Part shown: piece by piece, positions 36,098-47,339 of the stretch
How positions within the stretch are numbered: the stretch's first letter is position 1
Layout of the letters: every line of letters starts with the position of its first letter
NCBI GenBank assembly: GCA_002812745.2
Contig: NCSJ02000101.1
Span: 62,001-126,000, forward strand
Direction of reading: 5' to 3'
Length of the DNA: 64,000 bases
Source of the DNA: Scytalidium lignicola
Lineage: Eukaryota; Ascomycota; Leotiomycetes
The notes under the pieces: generated by a model
Told to the model about the DNA's origin: nothing
Database searches by the model: none
The model's input: the letters and a program-made list of their open reading frames with translations, nothing else
Made by a program: the position numbers and the translations under genes

Positions 36098-36499
36098 AAA
36101 GATTGGTAAAAGACAGAGTAATGTATTGATACAGTAGTATTAGACTGAAATATTTTGTTATTGAGATTCCTAATTCAAGCTTTCACAAAATAACGTATTC
36201 CTAGTCTTTGCTGTGAAATTTACGCCGTCGGCCTTGACGCTGTAAAGTTTCACGACACTTCCTTATAGCGTTCATAGATCTCATCCTCACTCCGATACGT
36301 TATAACCTTTTGAATTTCTGCCCACAAATAACCCTTCTCCTTCAATTTGACCTCCTTCATCGAGCGCTCTAACGTTGTAGTATATATATCAGGCTGTTCT
36401 ACAGGCCAGCAAAGGCCTGTAAGCTTGTCTTCCTCTAGCATAGATAATGGAGTGCATGTCATTCAAGCATCGAATTTGGTCGACGAATTTGAGAATATA
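36098..36499. other. junction between two transposon relics
   Basis: A short minus-strand frame (36462-36250, ending RSEDEIYERYKEVS) has no recognisable family. The transposase relic on its right stops abruptly at about 36500. Confidence 0.35.
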
Positions 36500-37598
36500 C
36501 GGTGAGGTTGCCGAGAACGGCTGCTGCTGTATAATTAGGTACATTTCCAAAAAATCAAGTTTGTCAATATGCTGAATATCAAAACGCATTTTCCTCTTTA
36601 CTAGACTATTATATATACACTTTAAAACAATAAAATAACTCATATCCAAAGGTTATAAGATATGAGATGAATGTATAAGCATACAGATAATAATAATATT
36701 ATTCTAAATGTAATACCGGTCAAAATCAAGGGTTATATAACTACTATAGTCATTAAGAACAAACATGTGATATTGACCTTTAAGTTTAGCTTTGCTAAAT
36801 GGATCAAAGGTTTTTTAGAGCCAGTCAAGACTAACCACATTATTTGTCCATTTATTATCACTAACAACAATTCTCCAACCTTCTGGCAAATGGTTATACC
36901 ATCTAAGAATTGAGACCTTGCCCTTGAATATAATTAAAAGTGGTAAAGCCTAACTACAAGCATTAACTGATTTAATTGCTGTTACTTACTCTTTATTGCC
37001 AGGTTTTAAAAGTGGAAGTTTGTCATAACAATCAGAAGATGTAACCACTTTAGTAGAGGCAATAATACTTATAGTAAAGCCTGTCTTATCGAAGTTGTAA
37101 GTATCCTCATCCAGAATCCTATATTATGCTTTTATAACCATCATATTGTCAAATTATTCTCGAATAAACCTTGAATCTTCTTATTTAGCACGTTTATAAT
37201 TATATTAACGTATATATTTGGTAGTCAACTTTGAATAATGTTTTAAAAAGTCTTCAAACCAGTTTTTGCTTACAGGACGAAAAGGGGTAAGTTCTTTACA
37301 TTTAGCAATCAAAATATTAGCTATTGATTGTATACTTGAAGGTTTAAGGGGTAATCCGCGTTTTCCCATAAAGAATATCCACTATACAAGTGATTCTTCC
37401 TCCAATTGACTCATTCTGAATTTTGTTTGTGTATATACTCTGGAATAAAGGGGTACCCTTGAGTCGATCATGGAGAGTTGAACGAGGAACATCAAAAACA
37501 TACGTTACAATTCGAATAAATGTGATTTGTCGTTTTTTGATCGCATTTATAACAAGAAGGACCCTTCCTTCTTGCTAGGGAAGTGTTTTTTTAGGCAT
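36500..37598 (-). pseudogene. Fot1/pogo-type DDE transposase, RIP-degraded
   Basis: The minus-strand frame from 37598 begins MPKKTLP*QEGRVLLVINAI and FDVPRSTLHDRLKGTP, the helix-turn-helix/CENP-B-like N-terminus of Fot1-family transposases. It continues in part across frame changes: LPLKPSSIQSIANILIAKC, NWFEDFLKHYSKL, then the DDE core YNFDKTGFTIS...TSSDCYDK with PGNKE*VTAI. Next are LPLLIIFKGK, LPEGWRIVVSDNK*T and LIHSSHILQPLD. C-terminal IDKLDFLEMY follows, but the expected last block is replaced by unrelated sequence. Stops replace Trp, Gln and Arg codons. Very AT-rich. Frames on the opposite strand here (such as 36671-36913) are shadows. Confidence 0.8.
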
Positions 37599-37689
37599 TA
37601 CAATGTGTTTTGGTTGAGAAATAATTAAGTGAAAATGGTAGTGTTGATAGAATTGATGAATTGGTGGGGAAGTGTCTGGTAAGTCCAGG

Positions 37690-37834
37690 ATTTACGTTAT
37701 GTCCTGCATATACTTATATAATCCTTGTCTTATGACATTAGTCATGTGACTCCGACTATAACCTTGTACATTAGGTTCTCTGTGTAGCCTAAGATACTGA
37801 GCCTCAAGCCTTCAGCTTAAGCTAGGTCATAACA
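37690..37834 (-). repeat. LTR fragment
   Basis: Reverse-complemented it starts TGTTATGACC and keeps the landmark order of the LTR at 10989: GAGGCTC, CAGAGAACCTAA, GTCACATGA, TATATAAG. It is therefore the 5' part of a related LTR in minus orientation. The far end (TAACA) is not found. Probably a truncated solo LTR. Confidence 0.5.
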
Positions 37835-38220
37835 CTATCCCCTTCCTAGCCTAGCTTTGTCCTAAAGCTTAAAGCTAGAACTTTGAACAATTTCATTATT
37901 CCTCAAACTTTCCTTCTTATCTAATATGTCCACCAAATCTTCCAAGAATTACAATAATCGTTTACAGAAGGCAAAAGCTATAAAGATTTATGGCTTCAAG
38001 ATAAAGGACAGAGTATAGATGAAGTCTAGAGCATTAGGCAACAAGTATATACCCTGTTAATATAGCTTATTAGCAAATGGACTGGCTGATTAGCTAATAA
38101 GTCATATTAGCGTATTGACTGGAACATAGAAAAGAACTGAAGGATGTGATGGTGAAGTAAACTGCGAAACTGAACCATATCCGTTGTAAGCCAAATAGGA
38201 CGAGAGAGGAACATTCGATA
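37835..38220. other. non-coding between LTR fragment and PARG-like pseudogene
   Basis: A short plus-strand frame at 37926 (MSTKSSKNYNNRLQKAKAIK) is soon closed by TAG and may be a transposon N-terminus. Otherwise nothing seen. Confidence 0.3.
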
Positions 38221-39018
38221 TCAAGGCTTGAAGGCGTTATGAATAACGGTTAGCTTGAATATGTGCTTGAATACTTCCAGATCACTGGTGGCTGTACTCT
38301 TTTCCTTGCCGTTACTACTACTGCTCTTAGCCTTGGAACTTGGTGACGACTTTGGACCCTCTCCTACTGGGTCGAAAGCAAACATTATATTCCTGAACCA
38401 TCCGACGAACTCAGGATCCCTCAAGAAAGCATTCCGCTACATCGTTAATACCTCTTCCAGCGGGTTCTTGAATCTAGGGCTGATGCCGAAAGATGAGATG
38501 CAAAGATTGGGGTACCCGTAGTAAACAGCTATGCGCAGGGCAGTGCGAATGTTCTCTTGCATAAGCTCTTTTTCTTGGGTGAAGGAGTAAGTACTTCTCT
38601 TGGAGAGTTTCGGCCGTTTGACTAGAAGCATGGATATTATGGGTAAAGCTGTCGGTGGTTGTAAGCTGAGGTTTCATTTGAGCATTTTGGAGGAAGGTGC
38701 TTTAGACGTACCCTTGTATTCTTGCCAGACCTTGTAATTTTGTGGACCTGAACGGAAGACAACTTTAGATGTTTCAGAAGTTGGACACAAAAAATGCAAG
38801 GAAGTTACTAACTAACATGTTCCGAAAATATTCCGGCTTTGGGGGGAATTGGATAATTTGATAGTGCCGAGTTTCCTGGTGCTGGAGTAATGAGTGTCGT
38901 GTATAAGTTGCTTCGCCTGCAGAGGCATTCTTCTGGAGACATGATACCTTTCATTGTTGTCAGTCTCTAGAATATTTGATGGTACAGCTGTATCTTTACA
39001 AACCTGCCTTCTAATCAC
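38221..39018 (-). pseudogene. TIGR02452/DUF2263 (microbial PARG-type) protein, core deleted
   Basis: Minus strand: an N-terminal piece from 39018 (ERYHVSRRMPLQAKQLIHDT, LGTIKLSNSPQSRN) is followed, probably across an intron, by VFRSGPQNYKVWQEYK. An intron with donor GTACGT and acceptor ACAG (about 38721-38662) leads on to LPIISMLLVKRPKLSKRSTY, SFTQEKELMQENIRTALRIA and CISSFGISPRFKNPLEEV. FVGWFRNIMFAFDP and a Ser-rich tail end the gene. In this family the macrodomain-like core (VLNFAS...PGGG...AQEE) lies between the first two pieces. It is absent here, and there is an in-frame TAG near 38430 where Trp (MW) is expected. Not functional as an ADP-ribose hydrolase. Confidence 0.7.
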
Positions 39019-39739
39019 CTCCGGGTCTCATCTTATTAGCTGGTATAATGACGGGAATTGGTATAGTTTCTAATACAGCCTAATCCAGGGCAACATCTAT
39101 TGGATCTCAAAGAAAGAAGGTTGTACAAGAAACAAAATTAGGCAAAAGGGACCAGATTNAAAAAAAGAAGAGATGCTCACTTACCAAATCTGCAATGTCT
39201 TGGTTGTTGAGGTGGGGGACACATCATTGATTCTGAGTAACATAGATAAGAGGTTATGGGCTATTGCAAATTGAAATTTTGTCGAATATATAGAATATAA
39301 ANTTTTTTTTTGCTTTAGCAGTAACATCTAAAGGTCTTGGTTTTGAAGGAGGCATATTGATAGCTCATGAATAACTAGACTTAAGAGCTATATTTGGTTG
39401 AAAAATATATACTTGAGAAGTAAAGCAAAGATAATCAGATATGGATTTGAGCTTGGAACTTGAACGTAAAGTTGAGAAGAAGCTAGTACTTACTGTAGTA
39501 CATAACTACATTCCCATATATGCAGAGCTCCTGCAAGGGGAAGCCGTAACCCCACCTCTCCACACTGTAATTCTTATATATAGCGTTTCCAAGCTTAAAC
39601 AAACAAGAATAAAGTTTTGTTAAAGATTAGGTATATACAAGATATCTAACATGCAATCTTCATTAAGATCTTAACAGAGCAATCCCATCTTAGTCCGTGA
39701 ACTTCGAATTAGAACTACTAACAATACTCACTCTTTGCC
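39019..39739. other. intergenic, no gene
   Basis: n placeholders beside A/T runs at 39159 and 39302. Only short frames without motifs. Confidence 0.35.
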
Positions 39740-40677
39740 TGTTTGCCAACTACTTGTATGCCCTTGCACAAGAGGTACTCTTGACCGGCCACTGCTCAAA
39801 TTTCTCTATCCGATTGCAAAGGCTTTTCCCAAGCTTGACTTGAAATTTCAGGATATTGATAATCTCCTAGGATATCAATTATAGACTTATCAGCCTGAGA
39901 TGGACTGTATGAAGAGACTGTTACCGCACAATCAGGAGGAGGGGTAAGAGAAGATAGTCAAAGTTTTATAGAACTTCGCTTTTCTTGCAAGACTTCATTT
40001 TCATTAGAAAAACCTCTTTCCGTCGCTAAAGCTTTTCTCATCTCGGCAGTCGTCTCTGAGAACTGGTCATTTATCCTAACAACCTTTATTATACTGTATA
40101 TTGAAATTAGTTATGTTTACAGAGCAAAGTAAGGCCTTGAAACTTACAGTAAGCACTCCTCCTACACAGGTTCATCGAAACTTTGTTCATCCCATCCATA
40201 TTTCCTGGAAGTAAACGGTGCTTGAATTTCTGATGTGCATGTATGACCTAACGTCAATCTTGAGAGTTGTTTACCGGCAATAATATCAAAATTATGTTTC
40301 CAATCTGCACTACTATTCACCTTTCTCAGATTGACGGAATAGTCATTGTAGATTACATGAGTAGGACGAGGATGTATGTCAGAAGATGTGGTGACTATCT
40401 GTCCATCCTTTTCTAGTATATATTCATAGGTTATGAAATTTCCAATATTTGACAGTATCAATCCAAAGTTTTCCAGTGGCGGAGGTGTACATTCACCTGT
40501 GGCTTTAAACGCTCCATGAACTGGACTATTGCCGACCTTTGTGTTAATGTCAATGTATTCACAGCCAGGACTATCGCCGACAATTGTTGTAGTATCCTCA
40601 GAGAAACTCCTGGTTCTCCTTAATTTCTGGTTCGGTAGAAGGGCAAGGGAATTGGAGTGTACTCGTTTTTGGTCCAT
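39740..40677 (-). pseudogene. unknown fungal protein, RIP-like internal stops
   Basis: The frame from ATG 40677 (MDQKRVHSNSLALLPNQKLR) is open for 171 codons and coding-like (GECTPPPLENFGLILSNIGN, HPRPTHVIYNDYSVNLRKVN). After its TAG at 40162 it can be followed through EECLL and an intron (GTAAGT...TACAG) into a helical segment (INDQFSETTAEMRKALATER, NEVLQEKRSSIKL). It then passes a TGA into LSSLTPPPDCAVTV and IIDILGDYQYPEISSQAWEK, and past a second TGA into AVAGQEYLLCKGIQVVGKQ. The three stops are one C-to-T step from CAG or CGA. No family recognised. The alternative is that only the first 171 codons are translated. Confidence 0.5.
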
Positions 40678-43179
40678 TCTATTGCTAAAGTCTTATAAAG
40701 ATAAGACTGTTAGATATTATGCTGAAGGATTGACCCTCCTAAAGTTATATAATAGAATAGTTTTATAGTAGGAAGAGGGTTAAAAGTGTTGTTATCTCGT
40801 TGTATTTTTATATATCGATGTTAGGAATGCCCTAATCCAACTACACAAGCTTTCAGCTTTAATTTTTGTTCCAAATATGACTTGTGCAGGCAGTGTTATG
40901 CGCCGAGCACTTGGAGGTTTCCCCCCTCTGCATGCATAGGACGGAGGGGCTCCCTAACATTGCAGTGCTGCTAGTGCTCTGTTAGAAATGCGGTGACAGC
41001 TTCAAGGGATCTAAAAAGGTGCAATGGTAATCGATGGCGGTCATATCTTTGAATTTCTCCTTTTGAGCTTGATAAGAAGCTTGCTTTGGCTTATGGTGTT
41101 AGAATCTGGCTAGGAAGCTAGAAGAGAGAGTGAAAGAAGTGTAAATGCAGAAGGCCAAGTGAGTCCAGAAGTAAAAGGAGGAAAAGATAAAGATAGTTAG
41201 ATTGCGTGTACGTGTCTGATAAGCCAAATGCAGGGTATTCTTAATCTATCGAGGAATTAGGTGATCATATGCAAGGTAATTGTATTGCAGATAAAACTTC
41301 GATATTATCAAATATATATTTGATTGAATTTTGTAATTTTTGCTTAAAAATTAAGTTGAAATGGGGTGCTATTGCCTGAAAAGAAACCGATACCGGCGAT
41401 TTTGGGTGGATTTAGGTATGTTGCGGGTGGATTTAAGTATCCCCTTAATTAATTGGCGGTTGTAGAGCGAGTAGCACTTAGGCCACCCGTACATATTGTA
41501 AAGAGCCAAAAAATTAATTGAAAATTTTAATAAAGTTGCCTTTTGTTTCACAGCTTCATTGAGATATTCCTGATTAAGCAGATACCACCCGGTAACATTG
41601 TTCTTGTCTGAGATGATTTTTAAAGACATTTTGAAGAGTAAGCACCAAGGTGAAAAATAAAAGGAAGCATCTAGTGCTGCTGTATGTGGGCCCGTACAAA
41701 GGACGGCTTTCGTCACGACCTTCGCGTCACTTCGATCCGAGTTACCTTCTTTTACTATACATAAATCTCTACTATGACTAACAGTTCCCAATAATATCTG
41801 ATACTGCTTCGTAAATAATAATACAAGCATACCTCAAGATATGTATAGCTCGCCGGGTCCTGGCCAGTATAGTTCGTCTTGCTTAAATATTTTAGCGAAG
41901 AATCGCCCATTATCCATGTTCACCTTTAGAGAATTTTGAAGTAAACTAACAAAGCTAGACTTGGCTACACGCTTACCTCTAATTACTGTTTACTTTGTTT
42001 ATGATTCAAGTCTTCGTTTTATATTTCTTCTATAATATAATATAAATAAAGCTCTCCGGTTGGAACGAAGATATATCCATGTTAAACTTAACATACGTCA
42101 CTTCTGGATAACATTTAACATTTTCAGAATCTACTTATAAGTACATTCTTTATCTAACTTATTTGGAGAACAGGATTTCTCTTTACTTTTGTAGACTTTA
42201 GCTAAGTTATTACAAACTATATATTATTCGTACCTTTTTTTTTTTGTGTTAAAATCAATCAACAACCAGCTAATCATTTGTATAATAATAGCAGAATGAA
42301 CAATAACGACAACAATAGCTTAGTAATATAATCTGTCTTAATCTATAGTCCTCACGGTTTTATTGTCTATATTCTGCAAGTCTTTAACATTAAAGTAATA
42401 TACCTATTTTTAATAACTTATGTTATTATGCTTGAATAATATGTAAAATAGTAAAGGTATAAGTTATAAGTAATATATTCGGGATTCATGTAAAATAATC
42501 TAATAAACGTCTCTGTTAAAAGTCAATTACTTTAACTTAATGATTTTACTTACGTTATCATTTATTCTATATTTTAACAATATAACTTGAAAGCTTTAGT
42601 TGATTTTTGATGATTAAAGTTCAAGTCGCCAATTCGAAATTCTGATTAAATCTAAACCTTATTGTAGTACAGTATTGTCTCCCCTCTATTAATCATTCTA
42701 TCAATCTTAACTACTACGACGGCTATTTTAAATGGCAAAAGTTAGGAATAATAGCTTACTAGGTGTGCAAATAATGTGACCAACTAATATATGGATTATA
42801 TAATGGTTGGAACTATTGACGGACAGGGAGTAGCTAAATAAACAACAGGAGGATAGGGATATGAATAGTAACAAGATCTGGCATGCAAATGCAATCGGCT
42901 CTGTATCGCTACATATACCGCTTGAGACTGGTGCTGAAGGTTGAGTTGGAAGGCCTTGACCAAACTACCTGCACTACTTCTTCCTCGTCAAAAGGGGTAA
43001 TGAGAAAGTAACGTTACGCCGCGGTTGTGGATCGTGAGATAACCAACGATTCCCCGGGGATACGACAAAGAGATATAGAGCCAAGCCAAATCACATGTTG
43101 TGCAAACATAAATATACAAAGTATCATTACCTTCACTCATGCTGATCATTAAGGTTTTCGAGTTGCTAGTCAATTGTTC
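40678..43179. other. long non-coding region, AT-rich in its right part
   Basis: 41100-41240 is purine-rich. 41950-42760 is very AT-rich without recognisable protein remnants. GGGTGGATTTARGTAT occurs twice at 41403-41440. One open frame at 41369-41830 is listed separately with low confidence. The last 300 bases are the upstream region of the GH20 gene. Confidence 0.4.
41369..41830 (-). CDS. doubtful open reading frame of 153 codons
   Basis: Open frame without signal peptide or recognisable domain. Its C-terminal residues (ILKSTRNIPKSTQNRR) are encoded by the GGGTGGATTTARGTAT direct repeat, suggesting a transposon end rather than a gene. Included only because of its length. Confidence 0.15.
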   Translation of the reverse strand: MLVLLFTKQYQILLGTVSHSRDLCIVKEGNSDRSDAKVVTKAVLCTGPHTAALDASFYFSPWCLLFKMSLKIISDKNNVTGWYLLNQEYLNEAVKQKATLLKFSINFLALYNMYGWPKCYSLYNRQLIKGILKSTRNIPKSTQNRRYRFLFRQ

Positions 43180-45469
43180 ATGATGCATCTGATTGGACGG
43201 GTCGCGTGGGTACTTCTAACTATTGTTCCTTTTCTCGGTGCGCAACTTGCTACTCTCACTCTTGCAATGGTATTGCTAACTTGGGGGCTTTTGTTTAATT
43301 ACAGCACGGGCAGATTTAGTTGGGATTCCCACCGTTCCATTCCAAGCATCCCCCCAGGGGAAGACTTATTCTCTCAAGTCTCTCAAAGCCATCATTGTTG
43401 ATGCTCGATATGCCAATGCAGTTGATGAGGAAGGCTTGACTCTGATTCCACCAAGTCTTTTAGATTTTGCGGAAACCTTCGGCAGTGACTTAGCTGATAC
43501 TGGACTCAATATCCCAATTATTCCAGGGATTGCAGCTACTACGCACTCCATCTTTCTAACTCTTAGTAGTGACAAGAATGAGTTCAAGGATGTTGCTGGC
43601 CGTCCAACTTCTGAGGGCTACTCCCTTGTGGTGACTCCTTCAGGTATGACTATTGCTGGAGCCAGTCCATTGGGGGCTTGGTGGGGTACCAGAACTATCC
43701 TTCAACAAGCTATTGTAGGCAACTTTGAAATTCCAGTCGGCCAGGGCGTCGATGTAGCAGGATGGGGAGAGCGTGGGATGATGGTTAGTTCCCATAAAAG
43801 GCATATCCAATACCTGTATTTGACACTAATGAGATGATATTAGCTTGATGTGGGCCGTCATTATTACCCACCGGGTTTCATCATAGAAATGTGTGCATAC
43901 ATGTCATTTTTCAAGCAAAATGTCTTTCATCTACATCTCAGCGACCATGTGTGGGACCCCGCTAAATTGGGTTCTCATGAGTTAGCACTACAGCTGTATG
44001 CTGCATTCCGACCAAGCTCAGATGACCCATCCATTGCTGGTCTTCCACGTCCTTCAAACGAGACATACAGCCCATTGGTTTTAGATAGCATCCAGCGGCA
44101 GTGTGCAGCCAGAGGCGTGACCATAATCCCAGAGTTAGAGTCCCCAGGCCATTCTATGGCCACAACTGATTGGAAACCAGAATTAGCATTGTCTGACTTC
44201 AGCATGCTTAATATCAGTTACCCTGAGACAATTCCAACAGTTCAAAATTACTGGAAAGCTCTGCTACCAGGGTTTCATTCAAAGGTTGTCCATATTGGAG
44301 CAGATGAATATGCCAGCAACCTTGTTGATGAGTATACAAATTTCGTTAACACGATGGCCTCTTACATCAAAGCGATATCAGGCAAAGCAACTCGTATATG
44401 GGGTACATTCCCGCCTTCTTCCCAGATTGGTGTCACTAACGTAGATACGAGCGTTTCTATTCAGCAGTGGGAACTTGACCAAGAAAATGGATTGTTTGAT
44501 TTTCTCGACCAAGGCTACCGAGTTTTAAATTCCGACGACTTTTTCTATCTAGATCTCAAGCACTCAGAGGGAGGCTATCCATCAGCTGTCGATCTTAAAC
44601 GCGTCTTCTTTGGTGCACCAGATGGAGGACCATACGCACCAAATATTTTTGATCATAGTAATGCTACAAACAACCCGGCTCGTAACAACCAGAACGTCCT
44701 TGGCCAGCTATGCGTGGTGTGGAATGATTGGGGACCAAATGCCAGCACGTATAATGAGGCATATTGGATGATTCGAGATGGACTCCCAGCGCTGGGCGAT
44801 AAACAATGGGGTGGAAACCTCACACTGCCTGAATATGAATCCATTTTTCCAGCACTTCAAGCTGCCGTTCCTGGGCAGAACCTAGATCGGCGAATCGTGT
44901 CAAAAACATCCACAATCCTTCATTACACATTCGATGAAGGGATTTTCGGGTTATCACCTATTGTCCCTGATGTTTCCGGAAATAAATACGATGGAGTTTT
45001 GCATAGCGACGCTAAAGTGGGTAATGGAATACTCCATCTTAACGGAAATGGCTATTTTCAGACTCCGTTAGGTAGTAAAGGACGCAACTACACCCTCTCT
45101 TTCTCTGTAATGTCAACATCATCGGCGTTAGGTGGAGTACTATTCTCAGGCCCCGACTCCAGTTTTCTCAACGGCAACGGAACATCACCAAATCTTATGC
45201 TCATATCCGGAAATATCGCTTATCCAGTGGACCTCACCCTTCCGATGAATAAGTGGGCAGAAGTCACAATACAAGGAATTGGATCTCGGACCTTTGTTTC
45301 AGTAACTGTTCAAGACGGATCTAAACAGACAAGGGAGGTAACCATTAATATGGGAATTTGGGGAGGTGGAATGCTAGAGGGCCCAATGGCTATTGAGGCC
45401 CCGCTAAACAAGATAGGAGACGGATTTGTTGGGATGATAAAGAATATTTTACTCACTGGGAGTACGTAA
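43180..45469 (+). CDS. GH20 beta-N-acetylhexosaminidase with C-terminal LamG-like domain, secreted
   Basis: Three exons, 43180-43237, 43305-43783 and 43844-45469, give 720 aa. The first intron uses donor GTGCGC and branch TGCTAAC; this splice makes a signal peptide ending VPFLARA before DLVGIPTVPF and keeps the frame. The GH20 N-domain ends in GAWWGTRTILQQ. The catalytic barrel starts DVGRHYYPPGFI and includes FHLHLSDH and the Asp-Glu pair in HIGADE (about D333/E334), which polarises the substrate acetamido group and protonates the leaving group. It ends near NDWGPNAS. Residues about 535-720 (LHYTFDEG to MIKNILLTGST) resemble a concanavalin/LamG jelly roll. Substrate is probably chitobiose or glycoprotein GlcNAc. 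Intact, in a neighbourhood of broken genes. Confidence 0.9.
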
Positions 45470-46082
45470 TATAATTTCTAGATAGTTTAGAATTCCATGA
45501 CACTCTACCAGTCACGCCTTGCTCATGTTCATCCTCTAAAGTACAGTTTACATGGTGCCACTACTATTGTATTATCAAGAAATTTGTTTTTGGACTGTGA
45601 AAGTACATTTATTTTACATTATAGTATAAATTATGAATACCAATTATATCAAAAATTAATCTAATAATATTATCCAAGCCTGAGCCTCAAATTTTAAGTT
45701 TAAATCTAATATATATGTTGGTTTTGCTCGATTTTGTAGGACAGGGAATTATGTTATTATCATTAAGCCATTACAATCACCACAAATATAATGGTCACAC
45801 ATATTATAATTGTTTTACAATATATATAATAGTAATAACTAAAGTTACAAGGATATACCCCTCCAATTGCAATGGCCAGTGTTCCGATAAAGAACGGCAG
45901 TAACCAAGTAGTCTTTTTTAGTCTTAGTAACGAGCTATTTTGCTCATGGAAGTCTACTAAAGCAAAAGTTCTACTTTTTACGTTGTAGTATAAGACTATA
46001 TATTACTTTCGAATAAATAAATCTAGCTTCTTATTTGTTATATTCCTAGTCTTGATGCTCTTATTGTGGTAGGGATATGTTG
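45470..46082. other. 3' flank of GH20 gene, AT-rich
   Basis: No gene. AT-rich with short runs. Confidence 0.4.
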
Positions 46083-46290
46083 TTCAGTCATGTGACCTTA
46101 CATATAGTAGTAGCTGTGGTAGCTGCAATATACAGGCCTCCTTCCCTCCTACTCTACCGTACCCTACTTTATGATTGGTTGGTTGGTTGAACTCAGCACT
46201 CCATGGCCATACAGCGCAATCACTTACACCCATATCGCTACCGTACCTAATCAACCGTACAACCCGATTGCACTCCCACATTACAACCTT
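46083..46290 (-). repeat. dispersed repeat, copy A
   Basis: The reverse complement matches the plus strand at about 57265-57470. It shares TACGGTAG(Y)GATAT, CAACCAACCAATCA, GTAGGGT(R)CGGT and AGCTACTACTATAT in the same order and spacing. Unknown class. Confidence 0.6.
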
Positions 46291-47339
46291 GAGTTTATTT
46301 CATAGTCTTAAAATGAAAAGGCTAATTTAGTTTTAAGTGAAGATATAATAGCCGGCTCACCATTAATATGTGGGAAAGGAATATCTGGTATCAGCTTATT
46401 TAGGAATTTTCAGATTTTAAACTAAGTCGTCTATCGGAGTAGATAATGTTGACAAAAGCTCCGATTCAGGATTTCCGGTGGGTCAGGACTGATGCCATGC
46501 CAGATTTATACTAGGAGTCTTCCTCTCCTGCGGCAAGTACAGCCTTGGCGTCTAGGTACAATATATTATGAAATGAAATAGCCCACGTCAGCTTTTGATA
46601 ACAAGCACGTCGTCATAACCGAAAACTTTTAGAGCAGTCCTCAGAACTATTTTTCAATAGTAATACAATATTTAGAAAGCCCATTGTTTTTATTACTTAT
46701 ACTCAGTACTTGTGTGGCTAGGCCCCAATCACAGAACTGGCATAAAGCGACTGCGTTTGCTGGACCATCCATCGATATCAGTAACGACCGGTTTGAAGAC
46801 TCCGAACTCATTGTCAGATTTGACAATTAACACCAGTCTGTGTAGGTAAGATTTGCCCAAAAAATTAAATAAAGAACGAATAAAATGAAGGAACAAAGAT
46901 GATATATTTTATAGAGAAGATACGTATCCATACGAGATCTCATAAAATTCATGACCATTAGACACCTCACGACATGCTTATAGCCAAGTTTGTTGAGGAA
47001 TGACCAATAGTGACAAGCTGAGCACAAGCTATCGTTGATAATTACTCTTCAAGGTACAAGAATCACAGTAATAGTAGCATACCAAGAGACATTAACCTAG
47101 ATGTTGCGAATCTCAGAAGGTCTGAATCAAGAATAAAAGTCTGTACTATACAAACATCTCGAATAGTGTGCTCTAAGTTATATTCAAGCAAGTACTAATC
47201 GTAATTATTAGAATGATCGGAGAAGAGGCTAAATGGCATATCAGTTCTAATCAGACTCTGCTACTATCCAGACACATTAATTTGAAAGAGAAGCCCCAGA
47301 GAAGTCAGGTTAAATAAATTTTGTGAGCCATCGAGCAGT
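46291..47339. other. intergenic, no gene
   Basis: Between the repeat and the 3' end of the TPR gene. Nothing recognised on either strand. Confidence 0.4.

Noticed and set aside
36671..36913. 80-codon plus-strand frame
   Set aside because: Opposite strand of the Fot1-type transposase relic, whose minus-strand text is recognisable here.
43174..43401. Longer single-exon start for the GH20 gene beginning at TTG
   Set aside because: The ATG at 43180 with a splice at 43238/43304 gives a proper signal peptide and the conserved VGIPTVPF; the unspliced frame ends without homology.
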